This document shows, piece after piece, positions 8,803-17,096 of a stretch of DNA of 64,000 nt. The stretch lies in the NCBI GenBank assembly GCA_002332905.1, contig DDAM01000012.1, positions 1 to 64,000 on the forward strand. The letters are read 5' to 3'. The number at the start of each line of letters is the position of its first letter. Within the stretch, counting starts at the first letter, position 1. This DNA is from Firmicutes bacterium UBA2058. GTDB lineage: Bacteria; Bacillota; Clostridia; Tissierellales; Sedimentibacteraceae. Made by a program: the position numbers and the translations under genes. The notes below the pieces were generated by a model, which was given only the letters and a program-made list of their open reading frames with translations, ran no database searches and was not told where the DNA came from.

Positions 8803-10477
8803 AGGCTTCTCCTGAATTTTTAACTACATCAATCAAATTTACATCTAATCCTTCGTATAAATTTTCATCATGTGTTATAACGATTACTATTTTTCCATTT
8901 AAATAATTTGTAATATTTCTAAAGATTTTATTTCGCATAACATAATCTACATTTGTAAAAGATTCATCAAATATATATATTTGTGCTTCTTTAAGCAAAG
9001 TCATTGCTAAAGATATACGTTTTAACTCACCTCCAGAAAGATTGTTCATTACCTCACCAATTTTTGTATGAATTCCATCTGGTAAATTGTTTATAAATTT
9101 TTTTGCTTCTACTATATCAAGTATATAATTTATCTTATCATTATTTACTTTTTCATCAATTAAATCAAAATTTTGATAAATTGTATCTCCCCAAAAATAA
9201 TCATCCTGAAAACAAATTGATATATTGCTACGAAGATCATTAACATTTAAATCACTGATACTTTTTTCATTAAATAAAACATCGCCACTATCAATTTTGA
9301 ATAGACCAAGTAATATATTTGCTAATGTTGATTTGCCTTGTCCACTTTTACCAATAATTATATTTACCTTATCAACTGTTAAATTTGCATTAAAATTGTT
9401 TAATATGTTATTATCAGTTTTATTATAAGAAAAGCCTACATCAATAAATTTTATTTTCCTAATTCTTTCATCATTTATACTTACTAATCTTTTACTATCA
9501 ATTATTTCTAATTCTTTATCCAATTCAAGAACATTAAACAATCTATTGACAGAAACTTTAAAGCTTTGAATTTGCACATTAGCTAATACTATTTGTGAAA
9601 ATGTAGTTCTAATTGATTCACTTAGGTTTATTAATATAACAAACACTCCTAAAGTTAATGTGTCATTTTTTATACTATAACAGCCTATTGAAATTATGAT
9701 AACATTTCTTATTAATACAATTATTTTTAAGATAGAGTTTAATGAAAATTCAATGTTAAAATTATTATAAGCAACTCCTTTTATTTTATTTAATGTAGAT
9801 ATATAATCTTGCATAACTTTTGAATATAATAAAAAAGACTTAATAAATGGCAAATTTCTATAATTTATGTCGATTTTTTTTATATGCTCACTTGTTACAG
9901 TTTTTATATCATTTTGATTTTTCTTAATTTTATTAGAAAATAAAACAGATGTAATTACTTGTAAAATTGAAAAGAACAATATTAAATAAGCTATGATTTT
10001 AGAATAATACAAAACAAATATAAACATTAAAATTACAGAAAATATAGATACAATATTTCCAATAATAACATTGCTAAAAAAATTAGAAACAACTGCTATA
10101 TCATCCATCATCAAAACCATATAATTTGATAAGTTAAGCTTTAATATATCAATCATCCTTGACATCTGAATACAATTTAATAGATGCTTTCTCATACTTA
10201 TAGAACAATTTTGTGTTAGAGTTAAATTCCATCTACCTATGATAAATGACAAAATAATACAAAATAAATTTAGACCGATAAATAGTAGAATAAAAATGAT
10301 AAAAAATTCAAATTTTTTAGCAATAATAATTTCATCTATTAAATATTTGTTTAACAAATTATCTAGAAAAGCTATCGAAGTAGAAAATATAAGCAAAAAT
10401 AAAATACAAATTAACTGAATAGTATATTTTTTAAAAAAACTATTGTAAATTATTTCTATTCTTTTTCTATCAGTCAT
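8795..10477 (-). CDS. ABC transporter, fused permease and ATPase (peptide exporter-like)
   Basis: This 560-residue half-transporter has about six transmembrane helices (residues 15-300) fused to an ATPase with Walker A GKSGQGKST, Q-loop CFQDDYFWGD, signature LSGGELKRI and Walker B IYIFDES followed by the H-loop TH. This is the MsbA/LmrA-like exporter architecture, expected to act as a homodimer. There is no N-terminal C39 peptidase domain, so leader removal must rely on another protease. It directly follows the precursor gene after 125 bp and has GGAGG before its start. Export of the finished peptide product and self-protection are the likely roles. Confidence 0.88.
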   Translation of the reverse strand: MTDRKRIEIIYNSFFKKYTIQLICILFLLIFSTSIAFLDNLLNKYLIDEIIIAKKFEFFIIFILLFIGLNLFCIILSFIIGRWNLTLTQNCSISMRKHLLNCIQMSRMIDILKLNLSNYMVLMMDDIAVVSNFFSNVIIGNIVSIFSVILMFIFVLYYSKIIAYLILFFSILQVITSVLFSNKIKKNQNDIKTVTSEHIKKIDINYRNLPFIKSFLLYSKVMQDYISTLNKIKGVAYNNFNIEFSLNSILKIIVLIRNVIIISIGCYSIKNDTLTLGVFVILINLSESIRTTFSQIVLANVQIQSFKVSVNRLFNVLELDKELEIIDSKRLVSINDERIRKIKFIDVGFSYNKTDNNILNNFNANLTVDKVNIIIGKSGQGKSTLANILLGLFKIDSGDVLFNEKSISDLNVNDLRSNISICFQDDYFWGDTIYQNFDLIDEKVNNDKINYILDIVEAKKFINNLPDGIHTKIGEVMNNLSGGELKRISLAMTLLKEAQIYIFDESFTNVDYVMRNKIFRNITNYLNGKIVIVITHDENLYEGLDVNLIDVVKNSGEAYV

Positions 10478-10512
10478 TTGTCCTCCTAAATATAAGAAAA
10501 AATTTTAATATC

Positions 10513-10530
10513 GTATACGCTCTATGTACA
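10513..10530 (+). repeat. Downstream arm of the inverted repeat bracketing the precursor gene
   Basis: GTATACGCTCTATGTACA here is an inverted copy of the sequence at 10814-10831, matching at 15 of 18 positions. All three differences are C/T, so in the minus-strand transcript both arms pair throughout with G-U wobbles. The pairing can extend three more bases at the outer end. Confidence 0.6.
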
Positions 10531-10602
10531 AGAAACTCCACAAATCAAACCTTATGTATATTTACATCATATTTTGAATAATTATTTTACTTAATTTTAA
10601 AT

Positions 10603-10788
10603 TTAAGTAGCTATCATAGCAGTTCCTACAACAACCCACATAATATAAGCACCAGCATCACCTGGATCTACTTTTTCATCTTCAGACTTTAAATTCACAA
10701 CTCCAGTATATTCAGCACATGCATAATCTCTTGAGGACTCAAAAGGAACAATAGCAGTAGGTAATTTAACTATAGTTGGTTTTAACAT
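10603..10788 (-). CDS. Putative RiPP precursor peptide
   Basis: This 61-residue peptide is first in the operon and has a very strong ribosome binding site (GGAGGGG). Residues 1-40 are leader-like (MLKPTIVKLPTAIVPF, then charged KSEDEKVDPG). The last 18-20 residues are a hydrophobic, glycine-containing core-like stretch (DAGAYIMWVVVGTAMIAT) with one Tyr and one Trp. The only cysteine (residue 24) lies in the leader, which argues against sactipeptide or ranthipeptide thioethers. The first-gene position, size, composition and the PqqD plus radical SAM neighbours together identify it as the precursor. The cleavage site and modifications are unknown. Confidence 0.8.
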   Translation of the reverse strand: MLKPTIVKLPTAIVPFESSRDYACAEYTGVVNLKSEDEKVDPGDAGAYIMWVVVGTAMIAT

Positions 10789-10813
10789 ATTTCACCCCTC
10801 CTTTCATTTGACA

Positions 10814-10843
10814 TATACATAAAACGTATACAATTTGATTATA
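10814..10843 (-). promoter_or_regulatory. Upstream inverted-repeat arm and candidate -10 of the RiPP operon
   Basis: On the minus strand TATAAT at 10843-10838 would place the transcription start near 10831. That is exactly where the repeat arm GTATACGTTTTATGTATA (10831-10814) begins. No good -35 hexamer is visible, so the promoter is weak or activator-dependent. The mRNA would begin with the arm that pairs with the sequence after the precursor gene. Confidence 0.4.
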
Positions 10844-10954
10844 TATTATATTTAAAAAATAATATAATAAATTTTACCAAATAATTGTATATATGACATT
10901 ATTTTAATATTTTTTTGTAGAATTTTGTCTAATATGTTGAACCTGTATTAAAAT

Positions 10955-10985
10955 TTCAAAAAAAAGTAAGGTTATTTCCTTACTT
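10955..10985 (-). terminator. Rho-independent terminator after the TmrB-like gene
   Basis: On the minus strand AAGTAAGG pairs with CCTTACTT across a 6-nt loop and is followed by eight T residues. It separates the kinase gene from the RiPP operon, which therefore needs its own promoter in the 170 bp downstream. Confidence 0.85.
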
Positions 10986-11492
10986 TATTTCAACAATTAT
11001 TTTATTAACAACCTCATCTATACTTAAATTACACGTATCAATTTTATTTCCTTTAATTAAACTTTCAAATGCATAAATACAACTATCAATTTGATTTGCA
11101 GGCCATGATGTATTTAAATCCCCTCTTTTAATTAATCTTTCTATTAAAATTTCTTTGTCCGCCGTTAATATAAAATGATGTAATTCCGAGCCATTTTCTT
11201 CAAGCTTTGAAATAAGCTCTTTATAATAGAGTGGATTTATTATAGTCATTGGAACTATTATAATTCCATCCCAAACTTTTTGTATGTAATCAAGCATTTG
11301 ATAATTAAAATCACGCCAAAGAGGAATATCTTGAAAGTCACCCTTACGACTTAATGTCTCAGGTAGATTATCCCATATGTATTCGCCAGCCATTTCAGGA
11401 TCAAATATATAGGAATTTTTTAGTACCTTACTTAATTTAATTGCAACAGAAGTTTTTCCAACACCAAATGCTCCGTTTATCCAAATTATCAT
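10980..11492 (-). CDS. TmrB-like P-loop ATP-binding protein
   Basis: This 170-residue protein matches the layout of Bacillus TmrB, an ATP-binding protein linked to tunicamycin resistance. It shows MIIWINGAFGVGKTS (Walker A at the N-terminus), FDPEMAGEYIWDNLPE, PLWRDFNYQML, GIIIVPMTIINPLYY and a late SWPANQIDSC segment. I chose ATG 11492, which has AGGTGG upstream; a GTG at 11504 lies within that site. It is separated from the RiPP operon by a strong terminator, so it is probably unrelated to it. The fold assignment is secure; resistance is a guess from the family. Confidence 0.8.
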   Translation of the reverse strand: MIIWINGAFGVGKTSVAIKLSKVLKNSYIFDPEMAGEYIWDNLPETLSRKGDFQDIPLWRDFNYQMLDYIQKVWDGIIIVPMTIINPLYYKELISKLEENGSELHHFILTADKEILIERLIKRGDLNTSWPANQIDSCIYAFESLIKGNKIDTCNLSIDEVVNKIIVEIK

Positions 11493-11552
11493 ATCAATAA
11501 CCACCTACTTTTCCTTATATCATAATAATTTTATTTATCATTATACACAAAT

Positions 11553-11574
11553 GTTGCTCCATCAGGGAGCATTT
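11553..11574. terminator. Hairpin at the end of the Nudix gene
   Basis: TTGCTCC pairs with GGGAGCA across ATCA, and TTTTT follows on the plus strand. On the minus strand it overlaps the last codons of the Nudix gene and has only a poor T-run. Termination of the minus-strand transcript here is uncertain. Confidence 0.35.
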
Positions 11575-11984
11575 TTGCTATATATCTGCGGTGTAATTTT
11601 CAATATTTCTATCATATGTCCTATATTTCCTTCACCTGCAAAAGTGCTCATGTCAAAGAAATTCTCATCAAAGTCTAGCCAATGCAGTGGGTTCTTTTCA
11701 GGCAACAAAGTTACGTCTTTATTTAAAACTCCTACATAAACTTCCATATAAATATTATGCATATGCCATATAAAATCCATAAATGGCTCAAGCTTAGTAT
11801 CTAACTTAGAAATACCTGTTTCTTCGTAAAGCTCACGATAAGCAGCATCTATTGACGATTCATTGTCCTCAATTTTTCCACCAACGAAATTATATAAGCC
11901 TTTATATGGATTTGATACTCTCTTACAAAACAATAGCTTTGTATTTTCTTTGTTTAAAATTATTATGCAATTATACTTTTTCAT
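11562..11984 (-). CDS. Nudix hydrolase
   Basis: This 140-residue protein has a complete Nudix box (GGKIEDNESSIDAAYRELYEETGI, about residues 35-58) with the catalytic REx2EE core and a preceding NFVGG. This is the size and layout of MutT-like enzymes that hydrolyse nucleoside diphosphate derivatives such as oxidised dNTPs. The substrate cannot be assigned. It stands in a row of small minus-strand enzyme genes, with no obvious partner. A second Nudix gene lies at 28163-28588. Confidence 0.85.
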   Translation of the reverse strand: MKKYNCIIILNKENTKLLFCKRVSNPYKGLYNFVGGKIEDNESSIDAAYRELYEETGISKLDTKLEPFMDFIWHMHNIYMEVYVGVLNKDVTLLPEKNPLHWLDFDENFFDMSTFAGEGNIGHMIEILKITPQIYSKNAP

Positions 11985-12026
11985 TTGAACTCCAATATTG
12001 TTAATAATAATTGTTAGAAATTAAAA

Positions 12027-12746
12027 TCACTGTTTTATATAATCAATATCAGCTTTTCGTGCTTGCGAACAAAGAAGCTGTCTCTTAACATTGTAAATTT
12101 TCCCGTCTTTTATAAAAATTGAACCTAATTGTCTAAAATCAAAAGATACATTTGCTTCTATACACTGTCTTCTTATATCTAAAACCCACTCATAGTCTAA
12201 AGGTCTAACATCTTTTCCAGATTCTCCACCAACTATAACATATTCTATATCATCATCAAGATATTTAGATATATCAATTTTTTCAAGCATAGGCTGAATA
12301 GTTATCATCTTATGCTTTATCGGTAAAGCTTTAAAAATAGGCAAGCGCTCATCTGCTCTTTCTTGATTTTCAATAGTACAACAAACAATAACATGATTAA
12401 AGTTACCATCAAAATCTTCTGGTAAGCCAATATTAAATCTTTCAATCCTTTTAGTCAAAAACATAAAGGTAAGGTCTTTACGTATGCGAATCATCTCCCA
12501 AACCTCGCTTCTCCACTCGTCAGCATCTTCCACTAAAAAATCTGCATTAAAGCACAAATATACCATTTGACCAGATTTTATTTTATAATTACCCTTACTA
12601 TCTTTTTGAATTGGTTTATCAAATTCTTCAGTCTTATAAACAATATTAGTATCTATTTTCTTTCTATCATTTGCTCTAAATATATAACAGTGCTCACAAC
12701 CTTCGCTTTTTCTGTGACATCCTCTCCAAGGGTTCCATGTTGACAT
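12027..12746 (-). CDS. DUF5131 (phage Gp37/Gp68) family protein
   Basis: This 239-residue protein starts with MSTWNPWRGCHRKSEGCEHCY, the conserved N-terminus of the Gp37/Gp68 family. Its three cysteines resemble a radical SAM-like or metal-binding cluster. Later conserved pieces are FLTKRIERF and VGGESGKDVRPLDYEWV. I chose ATG 12746 because GGAGGA lies directly upstream; a longer frame from 12782 would overlap the preceding gene. The biochemical role of the family is not established. Relatives are found in phages and in bacterial chromosomes. Confidence 0.8.
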   Translation of the reverse strand: MSTWNPWRGCHRKSEGCEHCYIFRANDRKKIDTNIVYKTEEFDKPIQKDSKGNYKIKSGQMVYLCFNADFLVEDADEWRSEVWEMIRIRKDLTFMFLTKRIERFNIGLPEDFDGNFNHVIVCCTIENQERADERLPIFKALPIKHKMITIQPMLEKIDISKYLDDDIEYVIVGGESGKDVRPLDYEWVLDIRRQCIEANVSFDFRQLGSIFIKDGKIYNVKRQLLCSQARKADIDYIKQ

Positions 12747-12762
12747 GACTTCCTCCAAATAA

Positions 12763-13287
12763 TTATTTTTTAGCCAATTCATTAAGAAGAAACTTATTAA
12801 CTTCTTTGCGATTTTTTATAGTTATAAACTTTTTATCAGGATACTTTTCATGAAGTGCTAAAATTTTATTTTTATCTGTATTCTTAAAATTCCAAATTAA
12901 TTTGCAAAAATCAAAAAACTCTTTGTCAAACTTTTCTTCTAAATAATCTGGTAAATCTGAGCGTTTTTTCCCGTGTCTTTTTATAGCACTCCAAATACAT
13001 ACTAAACGATTAATATCTAGAAATATAACTAAATCAGCAGCTGCAAATCTTAACTCCATAGTACTATTATAGTTACCGTCAATAATCCACTCTTTAGTAT
13101 TTATAATTTGATTTTGCTTTTCTATCCATTCATCCCTTTTAGTCTCTTTCCAATTGGGTTTCCAAAACTCATTATCAAGATGAATAAGTGGTAAACCAGT
13201 AATTTCCGATAATTTGTTTGACATATAGCTTTTACCACTACCTGCACTACCAATAAGTATTATTTTTTTAATAGTATCTAAAAACAT
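12763..13287 (-). CDS. FlaR-like P-loop kinase (adenylate kinase-related)
   Basis: This 174-residue protein begins with IILIGSAGSGKSYMSNKLSEITGLPLIHLDNEFWKPNW, the Walker A and following HLD segment typical of the DNA topology modulation (FlaR) group of small nucleoside kinase-like proteins. WIIDGNY and DLVIFLD (Walker B-like) and RHGKKRSDLPDYLEEKF follow. The family name is historical and the substrate is unknown. Its leader region (13288-13390) carries a piece of the family B repeat seen before ruvX and ireB. Confidence 0.75.
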   Translation of the reverse strand: MFLDTIKKIILIGSAGSGKSYMSNKLSEITGLPLIHLDNEFWKPNWKETKRDEWIEKQNQIINTKEWIIDGNYNSTMELRFAAADLVIFLDINRLVCIWSAIKRHGKKRSDLPDYLEEKFDKEFFDFCKLIWNFKNTDKNKILALHEKYPDKKFITIKNRKEVNKFLLNELAKK

Positions 13288-13344
13288 ATTTTCTCCAAAA
13301 TTTTTATATATAGTTATCTTAAATTTATAATTTCTAATCGGTGC

Positions 13345-13385
13345 CTATTTTCTTATTATTTTTAATTTCTTTCAACCTCTAAAAG
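13345..13385 (-). repeat. Family B leader repeat (partial copy)
   Basis: On the minus strand AGGTTGAAAGAAAT is followed about 20 nt later by AATAGGCACCGATT. The same two blocks occur at 47149-47207, and the first block occurs at 48735-48755. This copy lacks the CCATGC/GCATGG hairpin of the others. Confidence 0.55.
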
Positions 13386-13393
13386 GTCTTAAT

Positions 13394-13540
13394 TTACATA
13401 TTATTATCAGTCTTTAAGCTTTCAGTTATTTCAGTTAAATCATAAAAGGATATTACTTTATTGACGATACTATTTAGCCTGTATAAATTATTTCTTTCTG
13501 TTACCTTTTTCGTCAGCAATAAAAACTCTAACCACTCCAT
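13394..13540 (-). CDS. Possible small protein (48 aa), weak
   Basis: A 48-codon frame follows the HD gene by 10 bp in the same orientation. It reads MEWLEFLLLTKKVTERNN and ends in a polar tail. There is no clear ribosome binding site and no family resemblance. It could be the detached end of a longer gene or a chance frame. Confidence 0.2.
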   Translation of the reverse strand: MEWLEFLLLTKKVTERNNLYRLNSIVNKVISFYDLTEITESLKTDNNM

Positions 13541-13550
13541 TTTTTAAACA

Positions 13551-14204
13551 TTAATGCTTTGAGTCAATATATACTTTTTCATCAAGTGTAAACTCAATTT
13601 CTTCCTTTAAACGTCTAAAATAATCAAGTTGAAAGCTACATGTTTCGTTAAATAGCTTTGTACTGGTCGGGGTACTTAATTTTTTTGTTACATAGTTTTC
13701 TAATTTTATAATTTTTTCGTTACAAAATTTATGTTTTTCTTCAAGTGATAAAGAGTCAAAGTCACTGTAATGCAGTGCTTGAACTATACGATATATTCCA
13801 AACCTATCTATGTTATCAGAATCACTCACAATTTCTGCTTCAATTATCTGCTCATATTCGTATCCAGCTTCACCATCGCAATGTTTAGCGATACAATAAC
13901 ATATATCATTTACTAATTTTTTATCTAGCTGTAAAGATTCCAAAAACTCTCGTGCTATCACAGCAGATATACGCCCATGGTCTTTGTTAATCTCACTTTC
14001 AAATTTACCAACATCATGCAATATCCCAGCTACACTACATACAGTTATATCATAACCATGTGCTTTTGCAATCATCCTAGCATATTTAGATACTCTTATA
14101 CTGTGTTCTATACGATATACTCTTTCAGAAAGAGGTAAATCATCCAAAACCACATTATTAATATGTTCAATCATAAATTTTTTACTTAATTCATATAAAT
14201 TCAT
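13551..14204 (-). CDS. HD-domain phosphohydrolase
   Basis: This 217-residue protein has the HD superfamily metal-binding pattern: H in EHSIRVSKYARMIA, the HD pair in GILHDVGKFE, H in IAKHCDGEAG, and a later D in SDNIDRFG. Such proteins hydrolyse phosphate esters of nucleotides or nucleotide second messengers. The small size and lack of partner domains suggest a stand-alone nucleotide phosphohydrolase. It lies 88 bp downstream of topB with its own leader, so linkage to topB is not assured. Confidence 0.8.
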   Translation of the reverse strand: MNLYELSKKFMIEHINNVVLDDLPLSERVYRIEHSIRVSKYARMIAKAHGYDITVCSVAGILHDVGKFESEINKDHGRISAVIAREFLESLQLDKKLVNDICYCIAKHCDGEAGYEYEQIIEAEIVSDSDNIDRFGIYRIVQALHYSDFDSLSLEEKHKFCNEKIIKLENYVTKKLSTPTSTKLFNETCSFQLDYFRRLKEEIEFTLDEKVYIDSKH

Positions 14205-14292
14205 ATATTAATCATTCCTTTCCAAGGGCACAAAATCCGAAATCGTGGTTTATACTTATCATAATCTCCAAATTAACTGATTATATTTACAT

Positions 14293-16482
14293 TTAATTTT
14301 TAAACAAATCACCTAATGCTGCAAATGGATTGTCCTTTGATAGTTCTTCTTCAGCTTGTTTTTTCATTTTTTTCATATAATTATTGACTTCTCTTTTATC
14401 AGCTTTTTTATCATTTTTAAATCGTTGTTCAAACACGGGAGCCTTTTCTCTAAAATTACAGTTTTCCCCCGAGCATACATAAATTTTACCTTCGCCGCTG
14501 CCCTTGATAACTAATTTCTTCTTACACTCTGGGCATCTTGCATTTGTATTTCTGCTGATGGTTTCTCTGTGTCCACATTCTCTGTCTTGACAAACATACA
14601 TAACACCGGTCTTTGATTTAACCTCTAACATTTTTTTACCACACTCAGGACATTTAACACCTGTTATATTATCATGAACAAACTTACTATCCGTACCTTT
14701 TACATCATTGAGAAGCTCTCTAGTGTATTTTTTCACATCATCTATGAATTTTTTATCATCCAATTTACCTTTACTAATATCTTCCAGATAATTTTCCCAA
14801 TTTGCAGTTAAAAGAGGAGATTTTAAGTCTTTTGGAACAAGCTCAATAAGCTGTCTCCCCTTAGATGTTGGAATTATCTCCTTGCCTTGTTTTTCAATAA
14901 CAAAAGAATTAAATAGTTTTTCGATAATATCAGCTCTTGTAGCAACTGTTCCAAGTCCGCCTGTTTCTCCTAACGTTTTTGCTGAAGCACTGTCAACCTT
15001 AATATATTTATGTGGATTTTCCATAGCAAGTAAAAGTGTACCCTCGTTAAATCTTGACGGTGGCTTTGTCTTTCCATTACATACTGTTGACGAAATGATT
15101 TTTATTGTATCTCCTTTAGAAAGTTTGGGCAAAATTTGATCCTTAATATCATCCTCATTTTCATCCTCGTCCTCTATATCATAAACACTTTTCCAGCCCT
15201 TTGCTTTAACAACCTTCCCCTTAGCAACAAACCTTTCACCATTTACATCAGCAATTATATTAGTTTGTATATATTCAAATGGAGGTAACATAACACTTAA
15301 AAACCTTCTAACAACTAAATCATATATATTTTTTTCCTCGGTATTTAGGTTAGACAGTTTTGGACTTTCTTCAGTAGGAATTATGGCATGATGGTCTGTA
15401 ACCTTTGAATTATCAACATAGCTTTTATTCGATTTAACACCTTTTCTCAGAATATCAAGCGCCAATACTCTATAATCTCCTATAGCTATAGCCTTTAACC
15501 TTTCAGGTAAAGTCTGAACTATATCAGTTGAAATATATTTAGAATCTGTTCTTGGATATGTCAAAATCTTGTAGTTTTCATATAATCTTTGCATAATTGA
15601 AAGAGTCTGTTTTGCTGAATATCCCCAAATTTTATTCGCATCTCTTTGAAGCTCAGTTAAATCATATAAATTTGGTGCATATTTTTTCTTTACGCTCTCG
15701 TTCAAATCAACTATATTTGCATCATTACCTTTAATACGTTCTAGTACATCATTTGCAAAGTCTTGATTAAAGGTTCTTTGATTGTTATTCTTATCAGTCC
15801 ATTGCATAGAAAAATCCTTAGATTTTGCTGATACAGTATAATAATCTTTAGGCACAAAATTCTTAATTTCATCTTCTCTTTGCACAATCATAGCAAGAGT
15901 TGGTGATTGAACTCTTCCAGCTGATAGTTGAGCATTATACTTACAGGTTAGTGCTCTTGTGATATTTAATCCTACAATCCAATCTGCTTCAGCTCTACAA
16001 ACCGCTGCTTTGTATAAATTTTGATATGCTGATCCTGGCTTTAGATTATTAAATCCATCCTTAATTGCCTTGTCAGTTTGTGATGATATCCACAATCTTT
16101 TAACAGGTTTTTTTACTCCTGCTTTTTCTAATATCCATCTTCCAACTAATTCACCCTCACGGCCTGCGTCTGTAGCTATTACTATTTCATTTATATCATC
16201 TCTAAAAAGCTGTTTTTTTACCTCGTGATACTGCTTAGCGGTTTTCTTTAATATAGTAAGCTTCATTGGCTCAGGAAGCATAGGTAAAGTCTCCATTGAC
16301 CATTGCTTATATTTATCATCATAGTCCTCTGGGTCCTGAAGACCGACAAGATGACCCAACGCCCATGTTACAACATAATTATTACCCTCTATATAAGAAC
16401 CTTTATTTTGATTGCATTTTAATACCTTAGCCAAATCCCTTCCAACAGATGGTTTTTCAGCTAACACTAGTGTTTTTGCCAT
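14293..16482 (-). CDS. topB: DNA topoisomerase III
   Basis: This 729-residue type IA topoisomerase relaxes negative supercoils and decatenates DNA by single-strand passage. The Toprim domain is at the N-terminus (LVLAEKPSVGRDLAKVL, then ATDAGREGEL). The active-site tyrosine is in LTYPRTDSKYIS (about residue 310), and HHAIIPTE follows. Two C-terminal zinc-ribbon motifs (CPECGKKM to CQDRECG, and CPECKKKL to CSGENC) precede a charged tail. Length and order match Firmicute TopB. Stand-alone TopB paralogues often travel with mobile DNA, but this one sits next to the duplicated mgtE end rather than any conjugation gene. Confidence 0.93.
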   Translation of the reverse strand: MAKTLVLAEKPSVGRDLAKVLKCNQNKGSYIEGNNYVVTWALGHLVGLQDPEDYDDKYKQWSMETLPMLPEPMKLTILKKTAKQYHEVKKQLFRDDINEIVIATDAGREGELVGRWILEKAGVKKPVKRLWISSQTDKAIKDGFNNLKPGSAYQNLYKAAVCRAEADWIVGLNITRALTCKYNAQLSAGRVQSPTLAMIVQREDEIKNFVPKDYYTVSAKSKDFSMQWTDKNNNQRTFNQDFANDVLERIKGNDANIVDLNESVKKKYAPNLYDLTELQRDANKIWGYSAKQTLSIMQRLYENYKILTYPRTDSKYISTDIVQTLPERLKAIAIGDYRVLALDILRKGVKSNKSYVDNSKVTDHHAIIPTEESPKLSNLNTEEKNIYDLVVRRFLSVMLPPFEYIQTNIIADVNGERFVAKGKVVKAKGWKSVYDIEDEDENEDDIKDQILPKLSKGDTIKIISSTVCNGKTKPPSRFNEGTLLLAMENPHKYIKVDSASAKTLGETGGLGTVATRADIIEKLFNSFVIEKQGKEIIPTSKGRQLIELVPKDLKSPLLTANWENYLEDISKGKLDDKKFIDDVKKYTRELLNDVKGTDSKFVHDNITGVKCPECGKKMLEVKSKTGVMYVCQDRECGHRETISRNTNARCPECKKKLVIKGSGEGKIYVCSGENCNFREKAPVFEQRFKNDKKADKREVNNYMKKMKKQAEEELSKDNPFAALGDLFKN

Positions 16483-16564
16483 TGTATTACTCCTTAAGTA
16501 TTTTTTTAGAGCTAATTAAAGATTTATTCTACGAATATTATATCATATGAAGATTTTTTTTCCA

Positions 16565-16757
16565 TAGTAAAAATACAACGCTGAGCCTAAATAGCTCAGC
16601 GTTATATTAATTTAATTGATTTTTATTATAAATTAAAAGCTATTGTAGCAATTTGAAAATATATTACTATTGAAAAAGTATCAACAATTGTGGTTATAAT
16701 TGGTGCAGCCATTATTGCAGGATCAAGTCGAAATCTTTTTGCAGCTATAGGAAGCAC
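16565..16757 (-). pseudogene. Duplicated 3' end of mgtE with its terminator
   Basis: This stretch repeats 20904-21096. The coding part (16626-16757) encodes the last 44 residues of MgtE including its stop, and differs by one base in the 127 bp compared. The adjoining terminator hairpin (CGCTGAG/CTCAGCG) is more diverged. Beyond 16757 the match ends abruptly. The copy marks the left edge of the DNA carrying the bacteriocin locus. It cannot encode a working transporter. Confidence 0.9.
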
Positions 16758-16966
16758 CTTTTAACTTAAAATACTGTACCGCATGCAGCTATTATTTATA
16801 AGTTTTATTATTCTTGCAGTAGAAACAATAAGAAATTGATAACAGAACTTTAAGTAAAATATCCTACTTGCTATCTGACAAGAAACGACCTACATTTATT
16901 ATAAGATGTGAGTCTATTTTTATATATATTTGTCGAGTTCTGTTGCATATTGTCTTTCTTTTGGTG

Positions 16967-16995
16967 TTTACTTACATATTTGTAATTGTTATACT
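16967..16995 (+). promoter_or_regulatory. Promoter of the bacteriocin gene
   Basis: TTTACT (16967-16972) and TATACT (16990-16995) are spaced by 17 bp, a good sigma-A match. The expected transcription start near 17002 leaves a leader of about 95 nt carrying two competing hairpins. The 170 bp between the mgtE copy and this promoter shows no gene. Confidence 0.7.
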
Positions 16996-17011
16996 ATATA
17001 TATAATTAATA

Positions 17012-17054
17012 CTATCTGTTTTTCCCCTAAACAGATAGAGTGTATGTTAGGGGA
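17012..17054 (+). promoter_or_regulatory. Mutually exclusive hairpins in the bacteriocin leader
   Basis: CTATCTGTTT (17012-17021) pairs with AAACAGATAG (17029-17038). TCCCCTAA (17023-17030) pairs with TTAGGGGA (17047-17054). The two stems share bases 17029-17030 and interlock, so they compete or form a pseudoknot. Both lie just downstream of the promoter, suggesting leader-RNA control. No T-run follows, so simple attenuation is not evident. Confidence 0.55.
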
Positions 17055-17096
17055 CATACATTATATTTATTATAAAAAATAATTAAGGAGATTAAT

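Noticed and set aside
10603..10788. Sactipeptide or ranthipeptide precursor
   Set aside because: The only cysteine is in the leader, so no thioether to the core is possible.
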